A stretch of 64,000 bases of DNA from Nageia nagi (GCA_050084985.1 JBITNC010000001.1:57164001-57228000); one strand, 5' to 3'. Positions 44,439-58,138 are shown, counted from the stretch's first letter. Numbers and translations: made by a program. Notes: generated by a model from the letters alone, not told the origin.

Positions 44439-45159
44439 TGTTAACACCTAAAAAGGAATTTTGATTTAATTAAAATAGCTTTTTAAATATTTGAAATACT
44501 TTATTTATTTATTGAATAAATATTCTTTTATATGTGCAGTCTCATCTACCTTTAAGTTTTATGGTAATAGGTAGGCTCAACATCACAATAAGCCTAAGGA
44601 GGAGCCTTAACATTAGATTTGTTGCTTATAAAGGTAGAGGGGTTGTGCATGATCAATGATATGACATGACATAATCATGAATACTTGATAAGTGGTTATA
44701 TACTTATGTCAATCTTGATCAATGTTTCTTAACACCACCTATGATCTTTGAATTTTGTTATACTCTGAGCTTTACATTCCTGCAATTTTTTATCCCTTTG
44801 TGATCAAGATTTGGTACATCGAAGGTGGAATGATGACATTGAGTGAAAGGGTAAGGTACTTTGGAATGGTAATTGGGCATTATTTTTGACTTTTTGGTGT
44901 TACCATTGGGTCGAGGCTAGATTGGTGGATTCATATTTCAAAAAAGCTCATTGTTCATTCTCTTTCTATCGAATATCAACTTCATTCATCATCACATGTA
45001 TAGTATAAGTTTATATCTTTTGTAAGTATAGTTTTGATAGGTCAAGGTCAATTAGGTCATTATCATCTTTCATGTCATTGATTTCTTATTTCTCATAGTT
45101 AATTGGCAAATTTAATCATTCTGTAAATAACCCTAATAATTATTATTTTTGTTATAACA
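44439..45159 (+). repeat. 5' LTR, family C copy 2
   Basis: 721 bp, TGTTAACACC to GTTATAACA. Strong match to 58139-58842 and to the inverted LTRs of copy 1. Confidence 0.9.
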
Positions 45160-45176
45160 ATTGGTGAACTTGACTT
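45160..45176 (+). other. Primer-binding site region, family C copy 2
   Basis: ATTGGTGAACTTGACTT follows the LTR, matching copy 1 except for a few bases. Confidence 0.5.
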
Positions 45177-45269
45177 GTTTTTGATACATTGCATTATCTT
45201 TCACTAATTACATCAAAACCCTAGGGTTTTGGATAGGATTAATCTTTCATTTCCAAGTGTTTTAGAAAT

Positions 45270-47420
45270 GAATACACCTATATCTATAGATCATGAAAAC
45301 CCTAAAGGTCCTATTATATAAATAAAAAAGAATAGGTCATGCAAGAATTATGCCAATGTGCCTAGAAGAAAAAGTAAAATAATACATAAAATATACTTAC
45401 ATGATGAATATGATAGTTATCTACAATATTGTAGCCATGTAGGCTAGAAAGAAGCAAAAAATAATCAAGAAAACCTTGATGAATTCCCATCCAATTCCTT
45501 AGAGGTACTTACCAAAATGTTTTCTATTCCATAAGGTCAAAAATTGTCATTTGCAAAAGAATATCTTCCTTTTCTTATTCAAACTTTGCAAGAAGTCGAT
45601 ATCAAATTTACACACCTCCTAGGTTCTACCTTAGATTTTGATCTTGAATATACCAAATAGAGGTAGATTATCCAAGAAATAGAAAAGGATATGACCTTAA
45701 CCCCTTATCAATATGCTTACAAATACTTCAAACCTTTTGAAGTTCCCTGATTATAGTTCCCCATCCCTAATGCTATTCTTGAACCCTAGATTCCAAACCA
45801 AACCCTTGATACTATGCATAACCTTAGTGATGATGTTGGCCCTAACATCATCACTTTGTTAGTTGAATTGAATTATTTCCAATCTTTTCCTGATCCTAAG
45901 GTTTTAGTTCCATAAGTACCTCTTAATGGTTATGAAGAGTTCAAAGATAACATTAACAAAAAAGAATTAGTTGATATCTCATAAGATGAATAACCTCAAA
46001 GGCCACCCATCCATGAATCTTAGATGGATGAACTAGATTCAACAATAGCATTTGGTATTAAGTGAAGACCAAATTGGTCGAACACAAACTTTAATATCCT
46101 AAAGAGAGAACTAAAATTTTTGAAGCTTAACTTGGAATACAAAACTGTTGAATTGTAATGTCAAATGGAGTTGATAAACAATTTGTTAAGAACTTTAGAA
46201 CATAAAAAAGTTCATTATTTTGGTCTATTTACAAGTTTAGCAAAAGAATAGTATACAAATACCAATGGACCATTATCACATACACCTCTAGATAATGTAG
46301 TATAAGAACTACTATAGTTAAAGCAATAGAATTATTCCATCATGGCATGCATCAACATGTTTGCACCTATAGTTTCAAGAGGTAGTGATAACCCCTTTTT
46401 CCATTGCATCCACCAAAGAAGGTATGACAAAAATGTAGCATTTACTATGTTTGATGATCATTATGATCCTAGAATACATTTACAATGATATCACTTAGAG
46501 CCAATTTCATTTGAAAATAATGATGACTTGTTAGCTAAATTTTCTCCTCTTAGCTTAAAATCTGAATCATTTGTATTGTTTGCTAATATGCCTAATGAAA
46601 GTATTACATGTTTTGATGATGTTATTAAAGCTTTCTTAGATTGATATAATTTGTTCATAACACAAGAACCATCTACCTTAGACATGTTTAACCTAAAACA
46701 TAAATAAGATCAACTTGTTAGTGATTTCATTCTTAAGTGTTCCAAAATACCAAAGAAAAGAAACATGTTCTCTTCAAAGCCTTGTTGCCATATTGTAGAT
46801 GTGATTTTTTCAGATTTACATGATTACTAATATGAAAAACTAATAGATGAAATGATCAATAAAGAGGCCCATCACAAAGCCTTTAGTGAACCCTTAGCCT
46901 AAATGAAGCCAACTTTAGTTAAAACCTATGCTTCTCCTAAGAAACCTAGAAAGATCCATCACCATGTGCTTGAAGTCAAAATGATAGCTCATATCATTCA
47001 TGATGATATAGAATTTTGACAACCTAGAAAGTTACATAAGTAGTATATCGAGTTCCATGAGGAAATTAGTGAGGTATTGGATGCCTTAGTATCCATGAAC
47101 TTGGTGCATTATTTGCTAATGAAAGATCCCCCCACATTAAACCTCAGGGCTATTAAGAACACTTATTTTGTAATTTCCATAGGAGAGCCTATCATGCCAT
47201 AAAAGAGTGTTATTATCTTAGAAATATAATGCAAAACTTACATGATAAGGGGAAATTTAAATTTGACCATGAAGTTTTAGATGAGGTTTTGTAGCAACAT
47301 AATTTTAAACTAGTAAAAGATAGTTTGGTACATCCCCAAAACCAAAGGCTAATGATATTCAACAATCTATTTCCACAATTCAAAAAAGTAGAACTTCATG
47401 GTGATGATAAGAAGCTGCAA
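45270..47420 (+). pseudogene. gag: Gag pseudogene, family C copy 2
   Basis: From ATG near 45270 (MNTPISIDHENPKGP) a protein-like frame continues for over 2 kb with about twenty stops. Many are TAA or TAG where Gln is likely, that is C-to-T changes. Near 47165-47260 a zinc knuckle of CX3HX4HX4C type followed by LRNIMQNLHDKGKF closes the domain, as in copy 1. Dead, but the outline of a gypsy gag is clear. Confidence 0.7.
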
Positions 47421-48230
47421 ACCAACATTGTGAGTATCTAAAAATCATGACCATAATAGCAAGCTTAGAAACCACTAGTTCCAATATGATCCTTGATGTT
47501 CATGGTGTTTGGACTATTTTGTAAATGGTTTCATTGTATTTTCTATTCTTATATTTATTTTCCATCATTTTGTCTAAGTTTGTAATATGTTGTATTAAAT
47601 CGAGTGTCTTCCTATTTTATAGTCTAGAGATGATGCTAGAACCTAATGCCATCGCTCCATTCATAAACCTTTGTGTAAAAAAATTAATTTCATGTTTTTG
47701 TTATATGTATTTTATTATGAAAATATGTATCTATTTATCCTTTTTCCATTCTTTCTAGCAAATAATTAGCAAATTTGCTAACTTGGATACTAGTTTGTAA
47801 AGTTTGTTTCTCTTTTCATTTGTTAAATTTTAAGGCCTCTTTTTTTCGATTAATTAGGCTGCATCATATGTATGTATCTTCTTTTTATCCCCATTTATTC
47901 TTTTTATCCAAAAGTAATCATTGTATTCCAATGTTACCGCTATGTTATGTTCAAAATTGATATGACTATTTCTCATTTTTACAATTTTTTTTTATAATGA
48001 TTGATAAAATCATCATGTTTACAAATTATCTATCATAAAATTTTATCTTTTTATGCTTATATTTGTTAAATTGAAGGTTCAAATTTAATTTTATAAATTT
48101 ATCTTTTTCTGATCATCTTTGTTAAACTAAATTTCATTTATATTGCTGAAAATTATATTGCACATATCAATAATTCAAATACAGTTCTAATTATTTAAAA
48201 ATTCAAAAATACATGTCATAACCCCCAACC
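47421..48230. other. Non-coding interior of family C copy 2
   Basis: AT-rich, no gene. A GATGCTAG(A/G)ACCTA(A/G)-type word near 47630 recurs near 56055 on the other side of the nested insertions, which supports one shared interior. Confidence 0.4.
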
Positions 48231-48293
48231 GCCCCCCCCCCCCCCCACACACACACACACACACACTATATATATATATATATATATATAATA
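48231..48293 (+). repeat. Compound microsatellite (C)n(AC)n(TA)n
   Basis: About 15 C, then about 10 CA, then about 12 TA repeats in a row, interrupted only once near the start. It lies about 30 bp before the LINE insertion site. Confidence 0.95.
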
Positions 48294-48320
48294 AAAAAAT
48301 GTTATGTTTCCATAGATAAT

Positions 48321-48339
48321 AAAGCATATGTCTAAAACA
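48321..48339. repeat. 19-bp LINE target site duplication (left copy)
   Basis: AAAGCATATGTCTAAAACA, repeated exactly at 54099-54117. Confidence 0.88.
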
Positions 48340-48639
48340 TAATGAGATAGAAAAACTAATGAAGGTGGTGAATGGATGGTTTGTAACTTATGATAGCTTA
48401 AGCATAAGGTGGTAACTACTACCTAAGTATGGCAATAGGATAGTGGGGTCCCTCTAGCCCCCCATTACCACATTCCTTTATAGATGTAGTAAGATCCAAC
48501 ACCAACAACTCATATAGAGGTATAATGCCATGCACCCCATTCAAGAATGTCCATTAGACAAAGCAAGGTCCTTATAAAAATAAGCATGTATGCTTCCAAG
48601 CCTTTGCAAATACATCAATAGTTACAATCTAGATCTCCC

Positions 48640-49330
48640 AAGTATGTAATGCCATTGAGATGATGGAAACTCATGGGATTATATGCAAGTTCCTTGGGTC
48701 TAGGCTACTGTAGTTAGTAATTGAGAATTAGATTTATAGCTCTTGGGAAATAAGAGCTGAGGTAAGCTTAACCAATTTCTCCAATGGTTATTTTCTAGCT
48801 CTATTTGCAGCTAAGATAGATAAAGATCTGGTATTCCAAGGTGGCCCCTGGTTCTATAGTAGAGCAAGATTATTTATAAAACCTTAGCACATAAGTTTTC
48901 AATTGGATGAGGAGACTCCCTCCTTTGTGTGGGTTTGATTACCAAATATTCCCCTTGAAAATTGGAATGAGGATGTGTTTGAAGTAGTAGGAAACTTAAT
49001 CAAAACATACATGGGTATTTTAAACAAGATTAGGGAGTTTAAAAATGCAAAAAAATTTAGTATTTATGTCTAGTTAGACCTGAGATCTCCTTTGCCAACC
49101 CAAGTTTAGATTGATATGTTGGATGAGAACATCTCCTACACTCAAGTGTTAGATTATGAAAATATCCCCTTTTGTATCATGTGTGCTTAGAGTATAGACA
49201 TCTAGCCCGATCTTGTCTACATTCACAATAGCAAGTCCTAATGGTGAAAATTATAAAGGATGGTTTTTAGGTCCTAAAATGTAAAATGCATCTTAGTAAA
49301 CAACATAAACCTGCTCCAAATCATAAAGAG
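48640..49330 (+). pseudogene. LINE ORF1 (nucleic-acid-binding protein)
   Basis: The plus strand shows the DUF4283-like region of plant L1 ORF1: DLVFQGGPWFYSRARLFIKP, then PSFVWV and LPNIPLENWNEDVFEVVGN. A Cys pair (PFCIMCA) near 49170 marks the zinc knuckle, now broken. Several stops. The intact protein would coat the LINE RNA. Confidence 0.75.
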
Positions 49331-49839
49331 AACAATATATTCCAATGTCTTTAATTGATAGATCAAAATGAGGAAAAACAAGGTGTAGTAAGTGATTATT
49401 AGGCCAATTTGAGTGTGGACATGGAAATCACCCATGAGACATATAAACTAGTAGAAGTAAGCTTATAGCTTAACATTGATATCTCACTACCTCAATTGGA
49501 TCTTCAAAACTCCATTAGAGTTCCAAATGAAGCACCCTCTACTCCACATTCAACCTGTCTACACGATTTGGATGAGAACTTGGTAAATAATATGAAAGTA
49601 GTAACCTAGGATAACAAAGATATGGATGCACTACAAGGATACTTAGGTACTCTTTAAGAAAATACATTTAGAAGCTCTTCTATTAAACTAACATCCAACA
49701 AGACCAAATCTACCATCATAGGCATTAACAAATCGAAAGGATGTAAATCAAACCAAGAAAGGATCATGTAAGCAACCATGGCTAGGATAGAAGAAGGAAG
49801 CCAAGCTCATATTGATGCATTCTTGGCATCCAAAAAATC

Positions 49840-50640
49840 CAAAATTAACTCATGTTGATCTCTTCCTAGAATACCAGGGGTCTTCATGATCCCATCAAGA
49901 TTAGGCAAATAAAAACCATGATAAAAGTTTTAAAACCCTTAGTAATTTTTATTCAATAAAATAAGGTGTAAACTATAGAAATAGAGAAATTGAGGGAAAA
50001 AATTTGGTATAAGAGTTATGTTCTAGCTGTAGATTCATATGGGAAATATGGGTGCCTCTCTATTCTTTGGGATATCTCTAAGGTGTCTTGCTACTTAGTT
50101 TCTTCCAACTACTTCTAGATGGTAGCTATGCCTAAATGTTAATCAAACAGAGTGCACTTTAGTTCAGTAAACATATATGGGCCATAAGAGCTTGACAAAA
50201 AGCAAGAATGTTGGAGGAAAATGTCTAGCTGGTTGTAGAGTCATGAAGATATTCCTTGCATAGTAGGGGTAGATTTTAACATTATTAGACAACCTAAGTA
50301 AAAACATGGTGGGAAAAGGAAATTAGATAAGTGCTCAAATTGCTTCAATGCTTTCATTGATAGAAACCAATTGATTGATCCCTACTATGTCAAAGGTAGA
50401 TATACCTAGTTTAATGGTAGATCTGTAGACCATAAAGTATTATATAAATTAGACTTATTTTTAGTGACCTCATATTGGGAAAAAAATGGAATTCTTATGT
50501 AATTAGAAGTTCTCCCTTTTATAGGATCAGATCATTGGCCTATAGCTCTATTAGTTGAGATGCCTATCAAGAGAAGAGATCCATCATTCAAGTTTGAATA
50601 CATATGGTTAACACAGCCTTCATTCTCTACTTCAATAAAA
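49840..50640 (+). pseudogene. LINE ORF2, APE-type endonuclease part
   Basis: The start near 49855 resembles the usual opening (NTRGLHDPIKIRQIK). Later VNIYGP, VGVDFN and GSDHWPIALL (50524 onward, the His-containing final motif) identify an APE-type endonuclease, which nicks target DNA. Stops throughout. Confidence 0.8.
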
Positions 50641-53290
50641 AATTAGTGGATAGAGGATTATAATGTGTATGAAACCAAAATGTATAAATTAGCCATTAAG
50701 CTCAGAATGATCAAGGATGGGTTAAAACACTAGAACAAAGAACATTTTGGAAACCTATCAGACACCAAGTATGCTTCGGAATAGGAAATGGTTTAGCTAG
50801 AATCAAGAATCCAACTAGGTCAAGAGAATTCTCTAAAATATCAAGAACAAATGCTTATTAAAAAACTAGATGAAGTATATCTACAAGAATAACTATTTTG
50901 GAAGAAAAAATCTCACATCCAATGGCTGAAAGAAGGTGAAAGAAATACAAAATACTTTCATTTATCTACAATGTATCATAGAGCTAGAAATAAAATTTCT
51001 AAGCTAACCATACTAGAAGGTAATGTCATCTACTCTGTTGAAGACTTGGATAATCACATAGTCAACTTCTTTAAAGGACTACTTTATAAGGAAGAGATAC
51101 AATGGGAGGATGCACAAAACTATTTTGTACAACTCATTCCTACATTGGTGACCCTAATTAGAATACTATGATTAATAACCCTATCTCAAAGGATGAAGTG
51201 GAGAAGGTTTTATTCCAAATGAAAGCTTATGGAGTGCCAAGATAGATGGTTTCCCTCCTGGTTTCTATCAACAATTTTGGCATATGCTAAAGAATGATGT
51301 AGTTGGGGTTGTTCAGGAATATTTTAACTCTAAGCAACTTTTAGAAAGACTAAATCATACTTTTTTGGCCCTCTTACCCAAATTTTAAGAAGCCAGCACA
51401 ATTGATGGTTTCATACCAATCTCTTTGTGTAATGCAATCTATAAAATTATCTCTAAAGTGGATGCCAACCATCTCAAGAATGTTCTATAACACATTATTT
51501 TTTATGAGCAAAAAGATTTTATCTGAGGAAGATAATTAATATATGGGACTATTCTTATTCATGAGTTGAACCTCTCCCTAAACTCAAGCAAAAGTAAAGG
51601 CCTATTACTCAAACTTGACATGAAAAAAGCTTTTGATAGGATCAATTGGTCATTCCTTGTGAACATCATGTGCAAGATTGGGTTTGATGAAGAATGATTG
51701 GATTGGTTATATGCTCTTATTAGCAGTCCATATTTCCCAATCCTAATTAATGGTAGTGCTCAAAGTTTTTTCAAGAGCTCATGTGACTTAAGATATGGAG
51801 ATCCCCTTTCTCCATACTTGTTCATAATAGTGTCCGAGGCACTAGGAAGAGGCATGCATCACCTACAATAATTAGAGCATCTTAAAGGCCTTCAAGTAAA
51901 TAATTTGTGCCCACCCATAACACACTGATAGTTTGCAGATGATACACACCTAGCAACTTATCCCTCTATGTAATAAATACATATGATAAAGGGTCTACTT
52001 AACACTTATGAGATAGCTTTAGGAAAAATAGTCAAAACTAAAAAATCCAAGTTGTATGGCATTAATTTGCCTCCTAATCTATTATAGTTTCTTTCTCAAA
52101 TCACAGGTATATCTATAGACACTCTACCTAGCTCTTACTTGGGTCTTCCCCTTTTCCAAGCAGGTCAGATAGGTAATTTTTGGGATAAGATCATAGCGAA
52201 GTTCCAAGTGAGAATGAAGAGTTGGAAAGCTCAATGGTTATCCCTAGCAGGCCAACTATAAAAATTAAATCAATTTTGAGCTCTTTACCCATATTTTGGA
52301 TGGGATCCTTTTTTATACCTATAGAAATAATGAATAAATGGGAAAGCATAATGAGGAATTTTCTATGTCAAGGAAACTCTGGAAAAAAAATCATTTAGTT
52401 TCTTAGGATTTAGTTTGTTCAAAAAAGAGACATGGTGGCCCGGGCATTCAAAAATTAAGGACCATGAATGTTACATTGTTGGGTAAGCTAGTGTGGAGAA
52501 TATATTCTAACTATAATTCTCTATGGAGTATAGCAATAAGGTCCAAATACCTAGACACTCAAGAAGAAGAATGAATATTCAAAGCTAAATACATCCCATT
52601 TGGGTTTATGATTTGGAATGGCATAAGAAAGGTAAGGATGAAAGTTATTAACTTTCTCAAGTGGGTGCCAATGGTGGGTAATAGAGTCAATTTTTGGTAG
52701 GATACATGGCTTACACAAGATCCTCTCTTTACTTACCCCTCCTTGCAACATTTATAATTCATCCTAAGGAGTAGATGGGGTGACTCAATTAAAGATTATT
52801 AGCACTGGGCCAAAGAAAGAGAAAATAAATTTAAATAATGGAAAACTTTGAATTTCACTCCCTCAAACCTACACCATGTAAAAGATCAGTTGGAATCCCT
52901 TTTTTTCCTATACAAACTAAAACTTGATGATGCTAACTATCTCTCTTGGACTCTAACCCCCTCAAGCTATTACTTTGTAAGCTTAGAATATAAAGCCTTT
53001 TCATCAGCAAATCAATCTAAATTTGCTCCTTCAATTTGGTAACATATTTGGACTTCCAAAGCATGGCCTAAAGTATAATTCTTCTTATGGACTGCAATCC
53101 ATGATAAGTTCTTCTTAGGGGAATAACTTCATAAATGAGTATGGCTTGAAGGTATTCAATGTGTCATGTGTGGAGAAGCTAAAGAAATGGAGCCACATCT
53201 CCTATTTCATTGGCCCTTCATCTCAAATTTATGGAGCATATTTCTTTATGTTTTCTCTAGTGTGGACAATGCCTGCAATAGTTGGAGAAC
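50641..53290 (+). pseudogene. LINE ORF2, RT and C-terminal zinc finger
   Basis: RT motifs in order: PISLCNAIYKIISK (51415-51460), LLKLDMKKAFDRINW (about 51605), GDPLSPYLFIIVSEAL, and the catalytic FADD at 51932-51943. Further on come YLGLPLF and the zf-RVT-type tail near 53040-53220 (FFLWTAIHDKFF, CVMCGEAKE). About twenty stops or frame changes. Reverse transcription at the target nick would be its job. Confidence 0.85.
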
Positions 53291-54098
53291 TAGTAGCATC
53301 CTAAAATCACCCTTTGCCTAATTCATTCCCTATGATCATTTAGATTTCAACACTTGACATGATAGAGTGGAATATTTGGATTGAGTAAAATATTAGAATA
53401 TTCAATAGGATCCAACATTTAAAAGATAAGATTTGGGATAAGATAGGGATTTAGTTAGGAAACATTTGGGACAACTTTGCAACAAAGGAGTCAATCACTC
53501 TCAAATTGATCAACTCCACTATATTTCGGAGCCCAACTTACAATGTGTGGAAGTGCAAAAGGTCATTCCCTATATTATGATCTCTAAGGGATGCACTTTT
53601 TTCCATGTCTTGATTTTGTAAAAATATGGTCCTCTCAATTAGAAATCCTTATTAGTAAGAACCATCAAATTGTAGTCTTTCCATTTTCCTTACTCCACAG
53701 GTTCATAGCACCATGGGTTTTGCTCCACAAGTTCATAGCACCATGGATTTTCCTCCCAATCATCAAATAATGTTTCCCCTAGTGATCAATTGGTTTGAAG
53801 CCAACTACTAGATTTGCCACAAGTACAACATATTGTTCTCTATTCACCCAAAAGCTAGCTCCTTCCATCCTCATGGGGTAGTATCTTTAGGATACTCACC
53901 AAAATTGTATTCTCATCCTAATTTTACTCAATTATTTTTGTAGATAGGTGATATGTTTCAACAATTGGAGATTACAAATCCAATTGAACAAGAGATATGT
54001 ACTCTATAGTTCCTTTGTCCTTTAGTTGATAGTGCAAGAAAACAAGCACTTTTCTATGTCACTACTTCAAAATTAATAGAATTATTTTTATCTATAAA
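53291..54098 (+). other. LINE 3' region
   Basis: No gene. It includes a 30-bp direct repeat (TTCATAGCACCATGG near 53701 and 53731). Confidence 0.5.
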
Positions 54099-54117
54099 AA
54101 AGCATATGTCTAAAACA
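54099..54117. repeat. 19-bp LINE target site duplication (right copy)
   Basis: Identical to 48321-48339. Confidence 0.88.
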
Positions 54118-54539
54118 AGTCCACAACAAAACATGTCACTGATACATCAACCTAGTTCCTCCCATGGGAACTCTAACCTATGGATGGATCTTAGGTCCTA
54201 CTCCTAGTCTTAGACCTCGATTGATAAATAGATATAGTTGCTAGTGTCTATCCGAACTAAAGGAGTTGATTCTCCTTTAGTGTGATCAAGTCTTGGAGCC
54301 TTTTTAGCTCTTATTGTTGCATCTGTATGGTAGCACCTATAGTACCTCTATTTATCCCTCCAACATACCTATTTAGTCATCTTGAACCTTTAATTGCAAC
54401 TATAGGCTCACCATCTGCACTTGTAGTACCACTATCTAGGTATCCAACCCTATACCATAAATAATTTATTGTTAGTTTTCCTTATAAAAAATAAGTCCAT
54501 AATCCAAATCCTTGGAGTCTAGGTATACTTGAGGTATCC

Positions 54540-55830
54540 ACTAGAGGAGTTGTAACACTAGATGAGGATGCTACATATGGATTTGCTAGCTGAGTAGGTG
54601 GTGGATCATCATCCATATCCATAATATCTTATCCTTCCATCTCTATCTCCTAATCCCTCTCCTCCTCCCCCAAATCTTCCTCTCCCTCTTCCTCCTCACC
54701 CTCCTCATCCTTGAGACCCAATGAGCTAGGCCTCACTATGTCCTAGCATCGTTGGTTCTCTAAAGTATACTGATGAAAAGGTGTGGGCACTCTAGAGGCA
54801 TGGTCATTCTATGCAATCCACTCTGCACTCCATGCTGGTATAGCCATAACCCTTGATGGAATCAATCAATAGTGATAGTATCTAGCCACAATCAACCACA
54901 CCCTCAACATAGACATGTCCTACATCATGATGAACTATTCCAACACCTGATTTAGATGGTAATACTCGCTCACCTACATGTGACCTTGGATATGGCATGG
55001 ATTCATGCTCTATGATAATTCATCATCTAATTTATCCAATACTACTAAGTTAAAATAGGGATCTTAAACTAAGTTATTCTCATCCAAAAGATCCAATAGT
55101 ATTCAACACTACTCAACTTCCCATGTCACACCTACCCATTGTGTTTTCTTCTATAGAAACTAGTGGGGCATGTCTGTTCATGTTACTACAAAAATATAGG
55201 TGTGAACCACACTAATATGCTTCTACACCTAGGCCTGAAGAATAAATGAATGGGTGATAATCATGCCTCCCTTCTTCATATACATAAAACTATGAAGATC
55301 CCTATATAACATGGCCAATATGTAGGGTACATATGCATAACTCTCCCTAAAAAGGTATATCTCTTGTACTATAGGAATAAATCTAATGTAAAATCACTCA
55401 TGGTTCTTATCACTACAAAGGATTGTATTGATAAGAATGACTACATACAGCCTTAAGTATCTAGTAAAATCAATCTCCTCTAATGGTATGTATACCATGT
55501 CATGAAGGGATGCACCCTTATTTGATTGTTGATAGTGCCTCACTCCTATCAATCAGTAGCATTGGTCTTCCATCTCAACCATAGTTAGGGTATCTTGTTG
55601 TATTAATGTACCCATAGAATGTGATGGATATCAATTAGGGTGATAGTAATCTCATCCATCGATAAATGGAATGCATTGGTGTCATCACACCAATGCTCCA
55701 TGAGAAAAATACACATTATACCCCTTATGTGACTAAGCTTGAATGTCTCTAACTTTCCTCTCTCATCTAGTGTTAGAATAAAATTCATGACCAAATCCAT
55801 ACCTAGACTCTATGGATCACATATCATAAG
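54540..55830 (-). pseudogene. Plant mobile domain (PMD) protein remnant, antisense to family C
   Basis: The longest open piece is 55603-55800, with LMEHWCDDTNAFHLSMDEITITL, which matches the opening of the aminotransferase-like plant mobile domain. Further along the minus strand are RFIPIVQEIYLFRESYA and LAMLYRDLHSFM, a mid-domain pattern, and at 54630-54720 an acidic C-terminal tail (DEEGEEEEGEED). Stops interrupt it. PMD proteins occur as cellular genes and in transposons. Here it lies in the interior of a gypsy element on the opposite strand, source unknown. Confidence 0.7.
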
Positions 55831-58124
55831 GTAAGCTCGATCTTGCATCCAAGTCAAACATGGAGTGTATCAATAACATGAAATATAACAAAATATTTAA
55901 AATAAAAAAATTTAAAAACTTAAAAATTAAAATGAGTTTTTTCACACTATTTTTCAACTTTTTGTGATGTATTTTTCATAAATTATAAATGCATATGTGT
56001 TCAATTAACCCTTACATGTGTTGTTTTATTATATTTCTAAAAAATTGATCCTAGTAATGATGCTAGGATCCTAGCAATGCCATCCCATTTCATGAAATTT
56101 TTTGATACACATTAGCCATAACCTATATTCTATGGTAAAAACCTATCCCATTTCCCTCCATGCACATAAAAACCTAACCCTATATTTTTTACCCCTATGT
56201 TTCAAACAATTTCTAAATTTGGCAAAAACTAGACTAAATTGAAAAAGTAAATTGTCAAAAACCTTTTAAATATTACATAGACTAAGAATATGAGGAATGT
56301 TTTGGTACCTGATGCCCCTTAGGTAAAGAATGAACAACTAATTATTGATGATCTTATTAATAAGTTATCCAATGAGTCATATCAATAATAAATGTACTAA
56401 CCAATCTAATAGCGCATCATAATCCATGCACAAGCCAAGTAGGACACCTACAACCTTGTGGACTAGCTCTAATTCCCAAATTGATAATGTGCAAATGAAA
56501 CCCAATTTCACCTATTTATAAACTAATTGGAAACCCCTTTCCTAAATTGACTTCTTATCCTTTCCAATTGATCCAAATCAAACTTATTTTTGTCATCAAC
56601 TAACCACTCACCCATTTGTACTCTTTTGCTTGATACCCTTCCATGTATTTAGTCATGCAATGTCACTTTATTCCAGTGATACCACTAGGTTTGTAGCCTT
56701 CTTTATTTTTAAATTTATTACATACATTCTGCTCCTTTTGTACATGCAATAAAAAGGTTTATCATTCTCTATAATAAAATGTAAATTGTCAAAAATCTTC
56801 ATTGGGGAAAAGTGGTAAAAGTTGAAATAAAATGGTCATCAAATTTTGTGTTACCTATTATGTTCTTGAAAATTGTCTCTTTTTCACCTCATGGTTGTGG
56901 CATAGACTTGATAGAACTTTCCTTTTTTGAAAAATTGCCTTCTTATCCTAGAAACAATGACACATTCCTAGTACTTCCACTAGGTTATAATGGTTGTTCA
57001 CCATGCATTTTCTTTTTTGTATGTTGTGTTTGCAATTAAATATGAAAAAAATTTCCCTACTTTTCATTTATATATCATAATTGATCAAAAATAAAATGAA
57101 CTCTTATTTTGCATCACTTGTCATGTTTTAGAAAATTGTAAATATGTTTCAAAAATGTTATTTTCTATTTATCATATCATAAATGAATGTCATTATTTTA
57201 TTATAAGTATATATTTTTCAGATAATGTTGTATAAATAAAATTGCTTATCAAATGCACATTGTAATTCATTTTCCATAATCGCTTATTTGTACATGTTGC
57301 AATAAAAATTGTATACCTCTTGTTATATGCTTTGCTTAACAATTGCTTATCAAAATATTACTTTGTTTAAATACATGCTTATCAAAATATTTTTATCATC
57401 CTTAAATTGATGCTTATCATTCCAAAATTCTTATCACATGATCAAACTATTTTTCATATCATATTATTATTTATCATTGACCTCCTTTGTAAGGAAGAGG
57501 CACTCTTATAACAAAATCCATCGAAACATGGTGCCTTGTGGCACCATGTTGTTCACCCATATCATTTTCCTCCTTTGTAAGGAAGGGGCACTCTTATCAA
57601 TAAATCCATGGCAACATGGTGGCTTGGGAAACCAAGCTAATCATTCTTATTCTTTGATGCCTTTGTAAGGAAGGGTCAATCTTATCATTTGGTACCTTTG
57701 TAAGGATGGTCCATTTATATCAAAATCCATGGAAACATGGTGGCTTGGGAAACCAAGTTGATCAATCTAAATTATTTATCATCCTCATCTCATATTGGTG
57801 GGTAATTCACCAAGGATAGTTTTTCTTTCTTATCATGCTTTCCATATTATGTTATTTAATATTTATATTTGAGATGTATTGCAAAAATATTTTTTTGTAT
57901 AATCTCTTTCTAGGTACCTTTTTATTTGCCTTGGATTTCTCCTATAATAAGAGGTGCATCATGTCCCAACCAAATCAAAGAGGGAGGATAACATAAGCAA
58001 AAATTGGGGCATCAGAAACTACCATCATATCACAACTTTTTAGAGATTATATTCTTACTTTTCTTGTTATACTTTGAATTTATATTTTGATTTTCTTTTA
58101 TCTCAAAAAGCATCAAAACATATT
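55831..58124 (+). other. 3' non-coding interior of family C copy 2
   Basis: AT-rich, no gene. The end part (57480-58000) matches the 3' interior of copy 1 in inverted orientation. Confidence 0.5.
57478..57745 (+). repeat. Tandem ~100-bp repeat with CCTTTGTAAGGAAG words
   Basis: CCTTTGTAAGGA recurs four times (about 57483, 57572, 57660 and 57706), with CCATGG(C/A)AACATGGTG between. Related words occur at 14640-14720 on the other strand. Confidence 0.8.
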
Positions 58125-58138
58125 CAAAGTGGGGCATA
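58125..58138 (+). other. Polypurine tract, family C copy 2
   Basis: CAAAGTGGGGCATA directly before the 3' LTR. Copy 1 has CAAAGTAGGGTATC at the same place. Confidence 0.65.

Larger units (their letters stand above)
48340..54098 (+). mobile_element. L1-type LINE, full length but decayed
   Basis: A 5.76 kb insertion between perfect 19-bp direct repeats. The order is ORF1, endonuclease, RT and the zinc-finger tail, all on the plus strand with many stops. The 3' end is only weakly A-rich (TCTATAAA). The flanking duplication and complete order show a full-length insertion into family C copy 2. Confidence 0.87.

Noticed and set aside
55603-55800. Intact cellular PMD gene
   Set aside because: Only one short open piece; the rest of the domain is broken by stops and lies within a retroelement.
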